In this document: piece by piece, positions 26,179 through 35,926 of the stretch
Layout of the letters: every line of letters begins with the position of its first letter
Numbering within the stretch: position 1 is the stretch's first letter
Source of the DNA: Thermogemmata fonticola
GTDB lineage: Bacteria > Planctomycetota > Planctomycetia > Gemmatales > Gemmataceae
DNA: 64,000 bases
NCBI RefSeq assembly: GCF_013694095.1
Contig: NZ_JACEFB010000014.1
Location: 60,927-124,926, forward strand
Direction: 5' to 3'
Position numbers and translations under genes: made by a program
The notes under the pieces: generated by a model
Told to the model about the DNA's origin: nothing
The model's database searches: none
Seen by the model: only the letters and a program-made list of their open reading frames with translations

Positions 26179-28179
26179 ATGTTAACGACACGCGGATATC
26201 GCTGGCTGATCCTGATCGTGGTCTGGACCGTTGTCGCCACGCTTCTGGGGAGTGAAGCCTCTCTGTTTCCCCTCTGGACAGCCCTAGCGCTGCTAGTGCT
26301 GTTTGGGGGCCAATGGTTGTATTTTGCCCTCCTTGTGGAAGGATTGCGCGGCCGGTTGCAAGTGGAACGGCGGCTCTGGCAAGGGGGACGGCCTGTAAAG
26401 ACCTTATGGACCCAGATCCCCTTCACTGTGGAGCTGACCGTGACCAACCGAAGCCGGTGGTCGCCTGCATTTCTGCTGGTCGAGGATGTGTTCGCGCCCG
26501 GAACGGAGTTGTGCGGAGGATCCACCCGATGGGGGATACGCTTGGAAGCAGGTCAGAGTGTCGTGTTGCGATACCAACGGCGAGCAGTGGCGTTGGGGAG
26601 CGTGCGATGTGAAGGAGTGCAGGTGATTGCCGCCGACGGGCAGGGGTTTTTTCAGCACCGCTGGATGCTACGGGAGGCGCGGCAATGGTGGGTCCTGCCC
26701 CTGCTGACCGATGAGGAGGGACGGCAACGTGCCATCAAACCCTTCAACTTGCTCCCTCCTCCGGGTATGCACCGTTGGCGGCGGCCAGGCACGGGCAGCG
26801 AACTGCTGGACTTGCGGGACTATCAGCCGGGCGATCCTCCCAAGATGGTAGCCTGGAAAGTGTCAGCCCGCCGGGAGCAGTTGATCACCAAGGAATTCGA
26901 GAGCGATGTGCCGGTGCGCTGCCTGCTATTTGTGGATGGTGCGGAACAGATGCGATTGGGAGAGGCGGGAGAACGAGGTGTGGAACGGCTGGCCGAAGCC
27001 GCAGCCATACTAGGCCAGGCAGCAGCGAGTCATCGTGATCTGGTTGGTCTGGTCTGTTTCGATGCTCGCGGAGTGGAAGTGCTGCCTCCCGCGCGCACCC
27101 GGCAACATCTGCTGCGCTTTTTGCAAAGTCTGGCCCAGATGGCCGCACGACCCGCCCGATCGCAAAGCCGAACATTGGCGGACCTGACTCGCCAGGTCGG
27201 CCTGCGCGCGCAATATCTATACCCGGAGTTGCTTCAGCCGCCTTGCAATGGCATGCCACTTTCACGTTTATGGCGGCCATTGTTGGATCGCCGCTGGGGG
27301 TGGCTGATACCGCTGATCATGGTGGCCAATCTGCTGCTCCTGATCCTGGTGCCGGCCTGGCGCTTCACATGTCTGGAATTGGCCGCGGCCTTTACCCGTT
27401 GGTATTTTCGGTCTTTTCCCGGCTCCCACTGGACGACTCATCTCGTCGTTTTCCTGCTTAGTGTTCTGGTGTCGTCACTCGGTCCATTCGTGTTTGCTAG
27501 CACCTTCTGGCTGCTGTACGGTAGCTACGACCTACTAGGGAGCGGCCGGCGGCGCGTGACACGGCGCAAACAATTAGCCGCCCTTCTGGCCTTCCAACAA
27601 GGTACTGGTCCCGCTTCGATTGAACGACTGATGCATGAGGATGAGGCCTTTCTGACGGCCCTCCGTCGATTCCTCCAAGAGCATCAAGTGCCGGTGATTG
27701 TTCCCTGGTATGATTTGCCCCAGCAACAGCAGTATCAGGAACCAGAGAAAATCACCGTTTTGGCCCAAGCTCTGCTCCGCGCCGTGGGGCAAGCGCGGGA
27801 CAACGAATTGTACGTGATTCTGGCGGACCTGGCTCGTTATAGCGGTGCACTGACGCCGCTGATCACTGCCTGCCGCGTGGCGCGCGCCCGTCACCATCAT
27901 GTATTGGTGATTGTTCCCGGACCGCAAACGCCCTCTTCCTCAAGCCGGGGCATGTCGGGCCGACGCTCATTAGTTCCAGTGGCGAAGCTAGCACCTCTCT
28001 CGTCCACCGAGGCGATTCAGCAGCGGCTGGCGCAGCGCGACTATGAGCGAGCCTTCCAGCAGATGCGGCGGCAGTTGGTGGCGGTGGGCGCTGCGGTCTT
28101 GCGCCTCGATGCTGACGACCCGTTGCCAGTAGTATTGGAACGGTTGGACCGACTGCGAGGATACCGGAGCCGGCGATGA
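26179..28179 (+). CDS. DUF58 protein, extended form
   Basis: A 666-residue protein with two N-terminal helices (LILIVVWTVVATLLG, LFPLWTALALLVLFGGQWLYFALL) and the DUF58 core: GSELLDLRDYQPGDPPKMVA, TKEFESDVPVRCLLFVDGAEQM and LVGLVCFDARGVEVLPPARTRQHL. This core is a VWA-like fold whose MIDAS start here reads FVDGAEQM, so it lacks the DxSxS metal motif. Usual DUF58 proteins have 300-450 residues; here two or three more membrane helices (about 375-460) and a second soluble domain of about 180 residues follow. It is the probable partner of the MoxR ATPase. Confidence 0.88.
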   Translation: MLTTRGYRWLILIVVWTVVATLLGSEASLFPLWTALALLVLFGGQWLYFALLVEGLRGRLQVERRLWQGGRPVKTLWTQIPFTVELTVTNRSRWSPAFLLVEDVFAPGTELCGGSTRWGIRLEAGQSVVLRYQRRAVALGSVRCEGVQVIAADGQGFFQHRWMLREARQWWVLPLLTDEEGRQRAIKPFNLLPPPGMHRWRRPGTGSELLDLRDYQPGDPPKMVAWKVSARREQLITKEFESDVPVRCLLFVDGAEQMRLGEAGERGVERLAEAAAILGQAAASHRDLVGLVCFDARGVEVLPPARTRQHLLRFLQSLAQMAARPARSQSRTLADLTRQVGLRAQYLYPELLQPPCNGMPLSRLWRPLLDRRWGWLIPLIMVANLLLLILVPAWRFTCLELAAAFTRWYFRSFPGSHWTTHLVVFLLSVLVSSLGPFVFASTFWLLYGSYDLLGSGRRRVTRRKQLAALLAFQQGTGPASIERLMHEDEAFLTALRRFLQEHQVPVIVPWYDLPQQQQYQEPEKITVLAQALLRAVGQARDNELYVILADLARYSGALTPLITACRVARARHHHVLVIVPGPQTPSSSSRGMSGRRSLVPVAKLAPLSSTEAIQQRLAQRDYERAFQQMRRQLVAVGAAVLRLDADDPLPVVLERLDRLRGYRSRR

Positions 28180-29132
28180 ACCCTCAGCAACAAGCAGCCG
28201 TATCATCCGCTCCAGAGAGACCGCGTGTGCGGTGGGAAGGGCGGGCCGAAAACGGCGGACAGTCACCGGTGCTTGCTATTCCCCTGTCGGAGGAGACTTG
28301 TCCTTGTCGGCCGCTCTCGACTCCCGAAATGTGGGCGTCGCTCCGGACTCATTCCGCTGGGTTGATGTATCTGGCTACCAGCGCGGCGGCACTATTCACG
28401 GTCACAGTTTACTTTCTAGAGTCCGCCGGCGAATGGAGCTTGCTTTTTCCGATCCTGGGATTAGCGGGATGGATATGGCGCTGGGGTGGAGCAGTGTCGG
28501 GTGTTTTGCTATTGGCCTGTTGGTTCAGTTACTTTCCCATTGGCAGCCCAATCAAGCGAACTCCGGTTGTCCCCCTAGAATCGACCCTGGAAATCGACCT
28601 GATCTTCGCCGTTCTGGCAGTGGTCGTGTATGCCAGTTGTCACTGGCGTTACGTAAGTCTGATGCAGGAGGTGGCCATTCAGCCCCAAGCTCGTGAAGGG
28701 GAAGTGGTGCGCTGGCGGCGGCCGGCGGAGATTGTACCGCCCGGTGAATGGTTTCGTTGCTTGAGGCAGGCGGTGCTCGGTGTAGCCGCTGCTTGGCTTC
28801 TATGGTTGACGGCCGAGTCTGTCATCCTCATGCCCGGCTATGATCCGCCGGTGGCCTGGAACCTCGATCGTTCGTCTCTGACGGCGGAAGCGCTGCCGGG
28901 GTGGTTGAGCCGGTTGATGGTGCTGACGGCGGTGGTGGCGGGGGTGGTGGTGGTATCTTACTGCCTTCTTTGGCTGCTGCGCTATCGCCGATTGAACCGA
29001 GATGAAGCAGCTATGTTGCTCCAGGAACAAGCCTGGGAGCAGTTGCACCGCGAGTGGCGGCGGGCGGCGGCATTCCAGGGCAGGGTGAGCCGCCTGAAGA
29101 GAGAAAGCCTCACTCCCGAAGCCACAGAATAA
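28176..29132 (+). CDS. Membrane protein of the MoxR-DUF58 operon, unknown function
   Basis: 318 residues, start ATG 28176 overlapping the DUF58 stop (ATGA). I do not recognise the family. The first 50 residues are soluble. About five hydrophobic helices follow (for example LMYLATSAAALFTVTVYFL, LFPILGLAGWIW, SGVLLLACWFSYF, LIFAVLAVVVYAS, AVLGVAAAWLLWLTAESV, LMVLTAVVAGVVVVSYCLLWLL), and the tail is basic and helical. Its position suggests that it completes the membrane assembly of the MoxR system, but nothing in the sequence identifies an activity. Confidence 0.65.
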   Translation: MNPQQQAAVSSAPERPRVRWEGRAENGGQSPVLAIPLSEETCPCRPLSTPEMWASLRTHSAGLMYLATSAAALFTVTVYFLESAGEWSLLFPILGLAGWIWRWGGAVSGVLLLACWFSYFPIGSPIKRTPVVPLESTLEIDLIFAVLAVVVYASCHWRYVSLMQEVAIQPQAREGEVVRWRRPAEIVPPGEWFRCLRQAVLGVAAAWLLWLTAESVILMPGYDPPVAWNLDRSSLTAEALPGWLSRLMVLTAVVAGVVVVSYCLLWLLRYRRLNRDEAAMLLQEQAWEQLHREWRRAAAFQGRVSRLKRESLTPEATE

Positions 29133-29248
29133 GCTTGCCGTTGGCTGGGGTCTTCGGGAGAGTGCGTGATGAGTCTGCTTCCGATGAGACGGAGGGCGGA
29201 ACGATCGCGGGGGTGATCCGCCGTGTCTGAGGCAAGGGAGAATCCACC

Positions 29249-29575
29249 ATGCGACTGCTGCTGATGCTGCGAGAAATTACGGGTTGGTTGTTGCTGGCGG
29301 GTGGAATGCTGGTTTTTGGTCTGTCCCTGTTGTTACTGCTGGATCAGCGAGTATTCGAGGCGGTTCCGGCAGCCGGCGTAGGGTTTATCATCTTTCGCGG
29401 AGGGATTCACTTGCTCAAATCCGCCTTGGCCCTGCGGGTGGTATTGCAGACCTCTGTTCCGCCCGCAGCCGCCCGTCGTTCTTCCCTTCCAGGGACGTCC
29501 TTGGCTGCGATTTCGCCTCCGCCTGTCGCGATTCTTCCCCGTCAGGATGCAGCGCGGCGTCAGGCCGTGGGCTAG
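29249..29575 (+). CDS. Small two-helix membrane protein, unknown
   Basis: 108 residues with two hydrophobic helices (ITGWLLLAGGMLVFGLSLLL and AAGVGFIIFRGGIHLLKSALAL) and a Pro/Ala/Ser-rich cytoplasmic tail. AAGGGAGA lies about 7 nt before the ATG, supporting translation. It follows the MoxR operon by 116 nt and may be its last member. No family recognised. Confidence 0.6.
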   Translation: MRLLLMLREITGWLLLAGGMLVFGLSLLLLLDQRVFEAVPAAGVGFIIFRGGIHLLKSALALRVVLQTSVPPAAARRSSLPGTSLAAISPPPVAILPRQDAARRQAVG

Positions 29576-29642
29576 CTCCTACAAACCGCTAGGTCCCGAA
29601 GCGCTCAGACAGTCTCAGGGCCTCCCAACACACTCTGGAATC

Positions 29643-30395
29643 ATGGCGAGGATTCAGGCGGTTTATTTCGATGCGGTTGGCACGCTCCTGTTCCCCCACC
29701 CTCCGGCAGAAGAGGTGTATGCGGCTGTGGGCCGAGCGCATGGGATCGAAGTATCAGTAGCCGAGGTCCGCCAGCGTCTCAGGCGAGCCTTTGCGGAACA
29801 GGAGGAGGTGGACCGGCAGCGGGGTTGGAAGGTGGATGCAGCCCGTGAGGTGTCGCGGTGGCGGGCCATTGTCCAGGCTTGTCTGCCGTCGGCCGATGCT
29901 GAACAGGCGGAAGCCATTTTCCAGGAGTTGTTCGAGCACTTTGCGCATCCCCAGGCTTGGCGACTGGCGGATGAAGCGGCGATGGTGCTAGATGCATTGC
30001 AAGGACGCGGGCTGAGCTGCGGGATCGCCTCGAATTATGATGCTCGCTTGCGGTCGGTGGTGGCGGGTTTTCCGGATCTCGCCGGTTTGCAGGAGCGGCT
30101 GGTGATCAGCGCAGAGGTGGGCTATCGCAAGCCGTCGGCTGTCTTTTTCAGTGCGGTGGCATGCCAGGCAGGTTATCCGTCGTCCCAGGTGCTTTATGTG
30201 GGGGATGACCTGGTTATGGACTATCAAGCGGCCCAGGCGGCGGGGTTGCAAGCCGTCTGGTATCAGCCTCAGAAGAAGAATGAGGCGGCCTTTCCGCTTC
30301 GCTCGCAGTTCCAGTTGGTGGGAGATGAATGTGCCGCGGCGGAGGTGGTTACGATCTCCCGGTTGAGTCAACTTCTGGCGATTGTCGGGGCTTGA
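29643..30395 (+). CDS. HAD-superfamily hydrolase
   Basis: 250 residues from the ATG at 29643 (MARIQAVYFDAVGTLLFPHP). Motif I is reduced to DAVGT: the nucleophile Asp is present, but the second Asp of DxDxT/V is Val, as in many haloacid-dehalogenase and REG-2-like (HDHD3) members. Motif II lies in CGIASNYD, motif III in the Lys of GYRKPSAVFF, and motif IV in YVGDDLVMDYQAAQAAG. The length and cap type fit the subfamily IA REG-2/HAD-like group of small-molecule phosphatases or dehalogenases. No substrate can be inferred from the neighbours. Confidence 0.85.
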   Translation: MARIQAVYFDAVGTLLFPHPPAEEVYAAVGRAHGIEVSVAEVRQRLRRAFAEQEEVDRQRGWKVDAAREVSRWRAIVQACLPSADAEQAEAIFQELFEHFAHPQAWRLADEAAMVLDALQGRGLSCGIASNYDARLRSVVAGFPDLAGLQERLVISAEVGYRKPSAVFFSAVACQAGYPSSQVLYVGDDLVMDYQAAQAAGLQAVWYQPQKKNEAAFPLRSQFQLVGDECAAAEVVTISRLSQLLAIVGA

Positions 30396-30472
30396 GTCGT
30401 AGGCTGCCGTTGGCTCCAGATGCAAGAGCGACCCCCGCAATTCGGACTGGCGCGAAGGAAGCTCACGGAAGG

Positions 30473-32065
30473 TCAGGGGGTGGGGGCCGGGGTCACATCT
30501 GTCGGAATATGGTCGGTGGGCTTGAGCCGGCTGCGCAGTTCGCGGGCGAGCACACGGTTGACGACTTCCAGATAAGCCAGTGCGCTGGCTTCCACCACAT
30601 CCACGCTTACAGCGCGGGCGCGGGAGCGCTTGCCGTCGTGTTCGATCTCCACGTAGGCTTCCCCTTGGGCATCGATGTCCTGACTGACAGCCCGGACGCG
30701 ATAATCCACGACTTTGACGGGTGTTTGTGTGATGCGATTGATAGCTTTGAAGAGGGCATCAATCGGTCCGTTGCCAACTGCGGCGTCGCGGTGGATCGTA
30801 CCGTCCTTGTGGCGCAGGGCGACCGCAGCGGAGGTTTGCGAGCCGGTTCCCGCCGTGCTGGTAAAGCCGACGAGGGTCCAGGTAGCGGAGGTGCCAGTCT
30901 GCAACTGATTTTCCGCGAGCGCTTCGATGTCCGAATCGTAGATTTCCTTTTTCAGATCGGCCAAGCGTTTGAATTCCTCGAAGACGCGGTTGAGCTGCTC
31001 GTCGGTGAGGTGATAGCCCAGATCGGCGACCCGCTGCTTGAGGGCATGGCGTCCGCTATGTTTGCCCAAGACCAGTTCGGTCCGGGGGATACCCACGTCT
31101 TCGGGGCGCATGATCTCGTAAGTGCTGCGTTCCTTGAGCATGCCGTCCTGGTGGATACCGGCTTCGTGCGCAAAAGCATTCTGGCCCACGATGGCTTTGT
31201 TGCGCTGCACGTGCATGCCGGTGATGTGGGATAGCTTACGACTGGTGGGGTAAAGCAAGCGCGTGTTGATACCGGTGGTCAGGCCAAAGAAATCGCGGCG
31301 GGTCCGCAGGGCCATAACAATTTCTTCCAAAGCGGCGTTCCCGGCACGCTCGCCGATGCCGTTGATGGTGCATTCCACCTGCCGGGCACCTTCACGCAGT
31401 GCTGCCAAGCTGTTGGCGACGGCTAGCCCTAGATCGTTATGGCAATGGACCGATAGTACACAGCGGTCAATACCGCGCACAGTGGTACGCAGATGGCGAA
31501 TGATGGCAGCATAATGTTCTGGGACAGCGTAACCCACGGTGTCGGGGATATTGAGCGTCGTGGCTCCCGCTTCGATGGCTCGTTCCACGACCTCTGCCAG
31601 AAAGTCCAATTCGGTACGGGCGGCGTCTTCAGGTGAGAACTCCACGTCCTCGCAGTAGTCGCGGGCACGGCGGACGCCATCAACGGCGCGTTGGATCACT
31701 TCCTGAGGGGTCATGCGGAGTTTGAATTCGCGGTGGATGGCACTGGTGGCCAGAAAGACGTGAATGCGGGGCCGGGGACAACCGCGCAAAGCCTCTGCGG
31801 CCCGGTCGATGTCCACTGGATTGCAGCGGGCTAGGGCACAAATGATCGGTCCGTGGACCTCTTGGGCAATCGCCCGGACGCTCTCGAAATCTCCCGGCGA
31901 AGCGATGGGGAAGCCGGCCTCAATGATGTCCACTCCTAGCTCCGCCAAGGCCTTCGCCATCTCCATCTTTTCACTGAGATTCATGCTGCAACCGGGACTT
32001 TGTTCGCCATCCCGAAGGGTGGTGTCGAAGATCAACACACGATTGGGGTCCGACGGTGGCGCCAT
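30473..32065 (-). CDS. leuA: 2-isopropylmalate synthase
   Basis: A 530-residue enzyme for the first committed step of leucine synthesis (acetyl-CoA plus 2-oxoisovalerate). The N-terminal DRE-TIM barrel has [18 protein letters not shown] and the metal site [12 protein letters not shown] (HxH). The C-terminal ACT-like leucine-binding regulatory domain is present (about residues 390-510, from [12 protein letters not shown] to [16 protein letters not shown]). Length fits the long LeuA1 type. Homocitrate or citramalate synthase alternatives are less likely because the regulatory domain and overall order match LeuA. It is convergent with the HAD gene and divergent from argB. A structured leader precedes it (32150-32184). 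Confidence 0.95.
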   Translation of the reverse strand: MAPPSDPNRVLIFDTTLRDGEQSPGCSMNLSEKMEMAKALAELGVDIIEAGFPIASPGDFESVRAIAQEVHGPIICALARCNPVDIDRAAEALRGCPRPRIHVFLATSAIHREFKLRMTPQEVIQRAVDGVRRARDYCEDVEFSPEDAARTELDFLAEVVERAIEAGATTLNIPDTVGYAVPEHYAAIIRHLRTTVRGIDRCVLSVHCHNDLGLAVANSLAALREGARQVECTINGIGERAGNAALEEIVMALRTRRDFFGLTTGINTRLLYPTSRKLSHITGMHVQRNKAIVGQNAFAHEAGIHQDGMLKERSTYEIMRPEDVGIPRTELVLGKHSGRHALKQRVADLGYHLTDEQLNRVFEEFKRLADLKKEIYDSDIEALAENQLQTGTSATWTLVGFTSTAGTGSQTSAAVALRHKDGTIHRDAAVGNGPIDALFKAINRITQTPVKVVDYRVRAVSQDIDAQGEAYVEIEHDGKRSRARAVSVDVVEASALAYLEVVNRVLARELRSRLKPTDHIPTDVTPAPTP

Positions 32066-32578
32066 GGTGACACCTCACAGGGTAGTAGAGTTAAGGGCAG
32101 GCCAAGGGCGAGAACTCGAACTTCCTCCATCAGCGGTTGAGAACAAGTGCGGCCCCGGACACAGAAGGCCGTGCGCCGGGGCCGTGGGGTGTGTGCTGGA
32201 CGTGCTCAGGCCGTTTGCACCGCAAACCCACCCCGGCCGCACCGGAGCAGATGCAGGTCCTCACCGCGTCGTTGCCCTGCCGTCCGCATCGCTGTTCCTC
32301 TCGCTTCGTAAGTCACTTTACGCATAATACTGGCGGAAATCAACGAGGAGCCTATCTACTTCCTACACTATACGCTCTCCAGCCCAGTGATAAATCAGTG
32401 AGCAAAAGAGCGGAAGCCGACAATCCCTCCATGAACCGACGTGAAAGTCTGGTATTGGAAAAGGGACGCGGGTTCCGGCTTCCGCCTCTGGGGATTGACG
32501 TATCCGGCCACGTTGCCTAGCATGAAATTTTCCGATGTTGATTCGATACTAATGTGAACACGGGGCAGCACGAAGTCG
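32066..32578. other. Divergent leader region between leuA and argB
   Basis: 513 bases without a supported gene. It holds a GC-rich 9-bp hairpin in the leuA leader (32150-32184) and an inverted repeat in the argB leader: gcggaagccg (32410-32419) and cggcttccgc (32476-32485), separated by 56 nt. A 39-codon frame (32325-32206, minus) could be a leader peptide but has only two Leu codons. Confidence 0.5.
32150..32184 (-). promoter_or_regulatory. Strong hairpin in the leuA 5' leader
   Basis: CGGCCCCGG (32150-32158) and CCGGGGCCG (32176-32184) form a perfect 9-bp stem around a 17-nt loop, about 85 nt before the leuA start codon. No T-tract follows, so it is not a classical terminator; an attenuation or Rho-related role is possible. 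Confidence 0.4.
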
Positions 32579-33451
32579 ATGCCTGAGGGTTTGACTGCGG
32601 CGGCGCTGGCCGAGGCTGTGGAACACCTGGTTCGCCAGCGAGACGGCATCCTGATGATCAAACTGGGTGGCAGTGCCTTGGATGATCCGGCTGCCGCGGA
32701 ACGATGTTTGCGCGGTGTGGCGGTATTGCATCAGTTGCGATTTCCCCTTCTCCTTCTGCACGGAGGGGGAAAAGCAATCGACCGGGCGATGCAGCAAGCC
32801 GGCTTGACCCCGCGCAAAATCGCAGGCCGGCGCTACACCGATACCGAGACACTGGCGATTGTGGTTCGCGTCCTGCAACAGATCAATCGCGATTTGACCC
32901 GCCAGCTTCAACAACTGGGCGTGGCAGCCCTGTCGGCCTTGGACCTCCAGCCGTTTCCCCTAGAGGGGGAGTTGTTGTCTTGGAAGTCAGAAGATGGATC
33001 AGCCGTGGACCTGGGTTGGGTGGGCACAGTGGCCCGTGTCAATCAGGCTGCCATCCGGGTGTGTATTGAGCAAGGTCAAGTCCCGATATTTCCGTCCTTG
33101 GCGGCTTACGCGGCTAGTCCGTTAGGTTGGCTCAATGTCAACGCCGATACGGTAGCGGCCTCTCTCGCTGGGGCGTTAGCTGTTACGCGAGCCGTCTTTC
33201 TCACCGACACCCCTGGCGTGTTGCGACATCCGACGGATGCCGCCAGTGTGATCCCCGAACTGACGGCAGCGGAAGCGCAAGCGCTGATGGACCAAGGAGT
33301 GATCCACGGGGGGATGATTCCCAAGGTGGAAGCCTGCCTTCAGGCTCTGGAGGCGGGAGCCGCCACAGCAGTGATTCTGGATGGCCGCCGGCCCTTCGCC
33401 TTACTGGAACTATTTCTCCATAAGTCAGCCGGCACGCGCCTGCGGCGATGA
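32579..33451 (+). CDS. argB: Acetylglutamate kinase
   Basis: A 290-residue amino-acid kinase that phosphorylates N-acetyl-L-glutamate in arginine synthesis. Visible motifs are ILMIKLGGSALDD near the N-terminus (phosphate-binding Lys), LLLLHGGGKAIDRAM (substrate loop), ASLAGALAVTRAVFLTDTPG and the C-terminal GVIHGGMIPKVEACL with the second catalytic Lys region. It heads argB-argD-argF; the stop overlaps the argD start (ATGA, 33448). The Shine-Dalgarno is weak (GGGGC), so the exact start is moderately certain. The N-terminal extension typical of arginine-inhibited hexameric enzymes is short (about 20 residues), so feedback control cannot be predicted. Confidence 0.93.
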   Translation: MPEGLTAAALAEAVEHLVRQRDGILMIKLGGSALDDPAAAERCLRGVAVLHQLRFPLLLLHGGGKAIDRAMQQAGLTPRKIAGRRYTDTETLAIVVRVLQQINRDLTRQLQQLGVAALSALDLQPFPLEGELLSWKSEDGSAVDLGWVGTVARVNQAAIRVCIEQGQVPIFPSLAAYAASPLGWLNVNADTVAASLAGALAVTRAVFLTDTPGVLRHPTDAASVIPELTAAEAQALMDQGVIHGGMIPKVEACLQALEAGAATAVILDGRRPFALLELFLHKSAGTRLRR

Positions 33452-34728
33452 AACTTCTCTGTCTCCACCCATTCCCAACCTCCAGCAACACCACAGCCAT
33501 GAATACGATAACTCATTCCAGTTCTGCTCTCGCTTCCCTCTCCACCGCCCAGGTTATGGAACTGGCTCAGCGCTACCTGACCCCCAATTACAAGCGCTTT
33601 CCCGTATGTCTGGTGCGCGGTGAAGGCTCCTGGGTTTGGGACGCGGAGGGGAACCGCTATCTCGATCTCTTTCCGGGATGGGGGTGCGGTTTGCTGGGAC
33701 ACTGTCCGCCGCGGGTGGTCGAGGCTGTGCAAGCTCAGGTGGCGGAACTGATCCATGTGCCCAACACCTGGTATACCGTGCCCCAAGCGCTGCTGGGACA
33801 AGCCTTGGTGGAACGCCTGGGGTTCGATGCCCGCTGCTTTTTCTGCAACAGCGGGGCGGAGGCCAACGAAGCGGCCATCAAATTGGCTCGGCTCTACGGC
33901 CATCCTCACGGGCGATACAAGATCATTTCCTGCACGGGAAGCTTCCACGGCCGGACTTATGGTGCTCTGACAGCAACGGGTCAACCGAAGTACCATGCGG
34001 GTTTCGAACCACTCCTGCCGGGCTTCCGTTATGCCCCCTACGGCGACCTGGAGGCGATCGCTCGACTAGTCGATAACGAAACGTGCGCCATCCTGGTCGA
34101 ACCGATTCAGGGAGAAGGGGGAATTCAGATACCCCCTGCCGGTTTCCTGGAAGGATTGCGGCAGGTGTGCGACCGCCACGGCCTGCTGTTGATCCTGGAC
34201 GAGGTGCAATCAGGTATGGGGCGTACCGGTCGCTGGTATGCCTTCCAGCACTGGAAAATTACGCCGGACATCGTCACCTTGGCCAAAGCCCTGGCAGGCG
34301 GTGTGGCCATGGGGGGAATGATCGCACGAGCGGAGGTCGCCGAGAAACTCCAACCAGGCACCCATGCCGCCACCTTTGGAGGCAATCCGCTCGCGGCTCG
34401 CGCGGCCTTGGCGACGGTGGAGACGATCGAGCAGCAGGGCTTGCTCGCCCGGGCTACTGCCATCGGGGAACGCTTCCGCCAACGTCTGGAAGCCCTGCGC
34501 CAGCGTGCGCCTCTCATCAGCGACCTGCGCATCTGCGGAGCTATGATCGGTATCGAGTTGCACACCGAGGGGGAACCGATTGTCCACGCCTGCCTGCAAC
34601 GGCGACTGCTCATCAACTGCACCCAACGGACCATTCTGCGTCTGCTGCCGGCTTTGACCATCAGCGATGCGGAAATCGATCAAGGCTGCGATATTCTCGC
34701 AGAGGTGCTCACCTCTCTGGAGAGTTGA
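33448..34728 (+). CDS. argD: Acetylornithine aminotransferase
   Basis: 426 residues if the coupled ATG at 33448 is used; an in-frame ATG at 33499 (MNTITHSSS) would give 409 residues, closer to the family. It is a PLP-dependent class III transaminase: FFCNSGAEANEAAIKLAR, the PLP-binding GSFHGRTYGAL, the cofactor-contacting LILDEVQSGMGRTG, and the Schiff-base lysine in TLAKALAGGVAMGGM. It converts N-acetylglutamate semialdehyde to N-acetylornithine. Placement between argB and argF supports ArgD over ornithine or GABA aminotransferase, although dual ArgD/DapC activity is common. Confidence 0.93.
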   Translation: MKLLCLHPFPTSSNTTAMNTITHSSSALASLSTAQVMELAQRYLTPNYKRFPVCLVRGEGSWVWDAEGNRYLDLFPGWGCGLLGHCPPRVVEAVQAQVAELIHVPNTWYTVPQALLGQALVERLGFDARCFFCNSGAEANEAAIKLARLYGHPHGRYKIISCTGSFHGRTYGALTATGQPKYHAGFEPLLPGFRYAPYGDLEAIARLVDNETCAILVEPIQGEGGIQIPPAGFLEGLRQVCDRHGLLLILDEVQSGMGRTGRWYAFQHWKITPDIVTLAKALAGGVAMGGMIARAEVAEKLQPGTHAATFGGNPLAARAALATVETIEQQGLLARATAIGERFRQRLEALRQRAPLISDLRICGAMIGIELHTEGEPIVHACLQRRLLINCTQRTILRLLPALTISDAEIDQGCDILAEVLTSLES

Positions 34729-34933
34729 GGGGTTCTCAGGCCAGCGACAGGAAGGCAACCAGCCGCCGTGGACCATTCCTGCTCGCGCTCTGCTACCGGC
34801 CAGCACGCCGATCTGCGGGCATTCTGGCGGGACACAAACGGATCATCCGTTAGGGAAAGAGTCGCCGGAGGTACTATCTGTTATCCGTTGATTCCAATCC
34901 AGGGCCACGATTCGCCCGAGGGAAAGACGCGCC

Positions 34934-35926
34934 ATGAGGCATTTTCTCAATCTGATCGATCTAAGCCGGGAAGAGTTGCTGCATCTGCTGGCGGAGTCGG
35001 AGCGGATCAAGGCTGCCCAGGAGCGGGGGATTCCGCGGCGGAGTCTGCAGGGGCGGATCATCGGGTTGATTTTCGAGAAGCCGTCGTTGCGGACGCGGGT
35101 CAGTTTTGAAAGCGGCATCGCCCAGCTCGGCGGCACCAGCCTGTATCTGCCCGGCAACGAGGTCGGACTGGGGTGGCGTGAATCCTTGGCCGACTTCGCC
35201 CGCACCATCAGCCAGTATGTCGATGCGCTGGTCCTGCGGGTGTATCATCACGAGACGCTGACGGGTTTGGCGGCCCATGCTACGATTCCCTTGATCAATG
35301 CCTTGTCAGACAAGGCTCATCCCTGTCAGGCCTTGGCGGATTTGCTGACCATCCGGGAATTATTCGGCACAGAACAGGGACGAACTGTCGTCTTCGTGGG
35401 TGATGGGAACAATGTGGCGCGCTCCCTGGCGGTCGGTTGCGGCAAGCTAGGCATCCGCTTCATACTGAGCTGTCCGCCCGGCTACGGCTTTGACGAGCAT
35501 TTCCAGGCATTGTACCGCGCCAAGGTCTCGACCGAGCTGCCTCTCGAAGTGAGCGATCCGAAAGCGGCTGTGTGTCAAGCGGATGTCATCTATACTGATG
35601 TCTGGACCAGTATGGGTCAGGAAGCGGAGCGAGACATACGGCTGCAGCGGTTTGCTCCCTACCAGGTCAATGCGGCGTTGTTGGCCGCAGCGCCGCCCCA
35701 TTGTCGCTTTCTGCACTGTTTGCCGGCTCACCGCGGGGAAGAGGTCACCGATGAAGTCATCGATGGCCCAGCCAGCGCAGTATTCCAGCAAGCAGCTAAC
35801 CGCCTGCACACGCAAAAAGCCCTCCTGGAGTGGCTCTTTAGCACCAATTTCCCTCCACTCTCCAGCACGCCTGGCGTTTCTGCTTCATCTGCGCCAGCAA
35901 CATCGGATGCTTTCTCCGAAAGGTAG
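34934..35926 (+). CDS. argF: Ornithine carbamoyltransferase
   Basis: A 330-residue enzyme making citrulline from ornithine and carbamoyl phosphate. The carbamoyl-phosphate loop SLRTRVSFESG (STRTR type), HPCQALADLLT and the ornithine-binding FLHCLPAHRGEEV (HCLP) are intact, as is DVWTSMGQEAE. The C-terminal 25 residues are a Pro/Ser/Ala-rich extension not typical of the family. It lies 205 nt after argD, so it may have its own promoter. argC, argJ, argG and argH are not in the window. Confidence 0.95.
   Translation: MRHFLNLIDLSREELLHLLAESERIKAAQERGIPRRSLQGRIIGLIFEKPSLRTRVSFESGIAQLGGTSLYLPGNEVGLGWRESLADFARTISQYVDALVLRVYHHETLTGLAAHATIPLINALSDKAHPCQALADLLTIRELFGTEQGRTVVFVGDGNNVARSLAVGCGKLGIRFILSCPPGYGFDEHFQALYRAKVSTELPLEVSDPKAAVCQADVIYTDVWTSMGQEAERDIRLQRFAPYQVNAALLAAAPPHCRFLHCLPAHRGEEVTDEVIDGPASAVFQQAANRLHTQKALLEWLFSTNFPPLSSTPGVSASSAPATSDAFSER

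Noticed and set aside
30329..31234. Plus-strand open frame of 301 codons
   Set aside because: Antisense to leuA, no family similarity, no ribosome binding site.
32206..32325. 39-residue leader peptide for leuA
   Set aside because: Only two adjacent Leu codons and no ribosome binding site; kept only as a possibility in the leader description.
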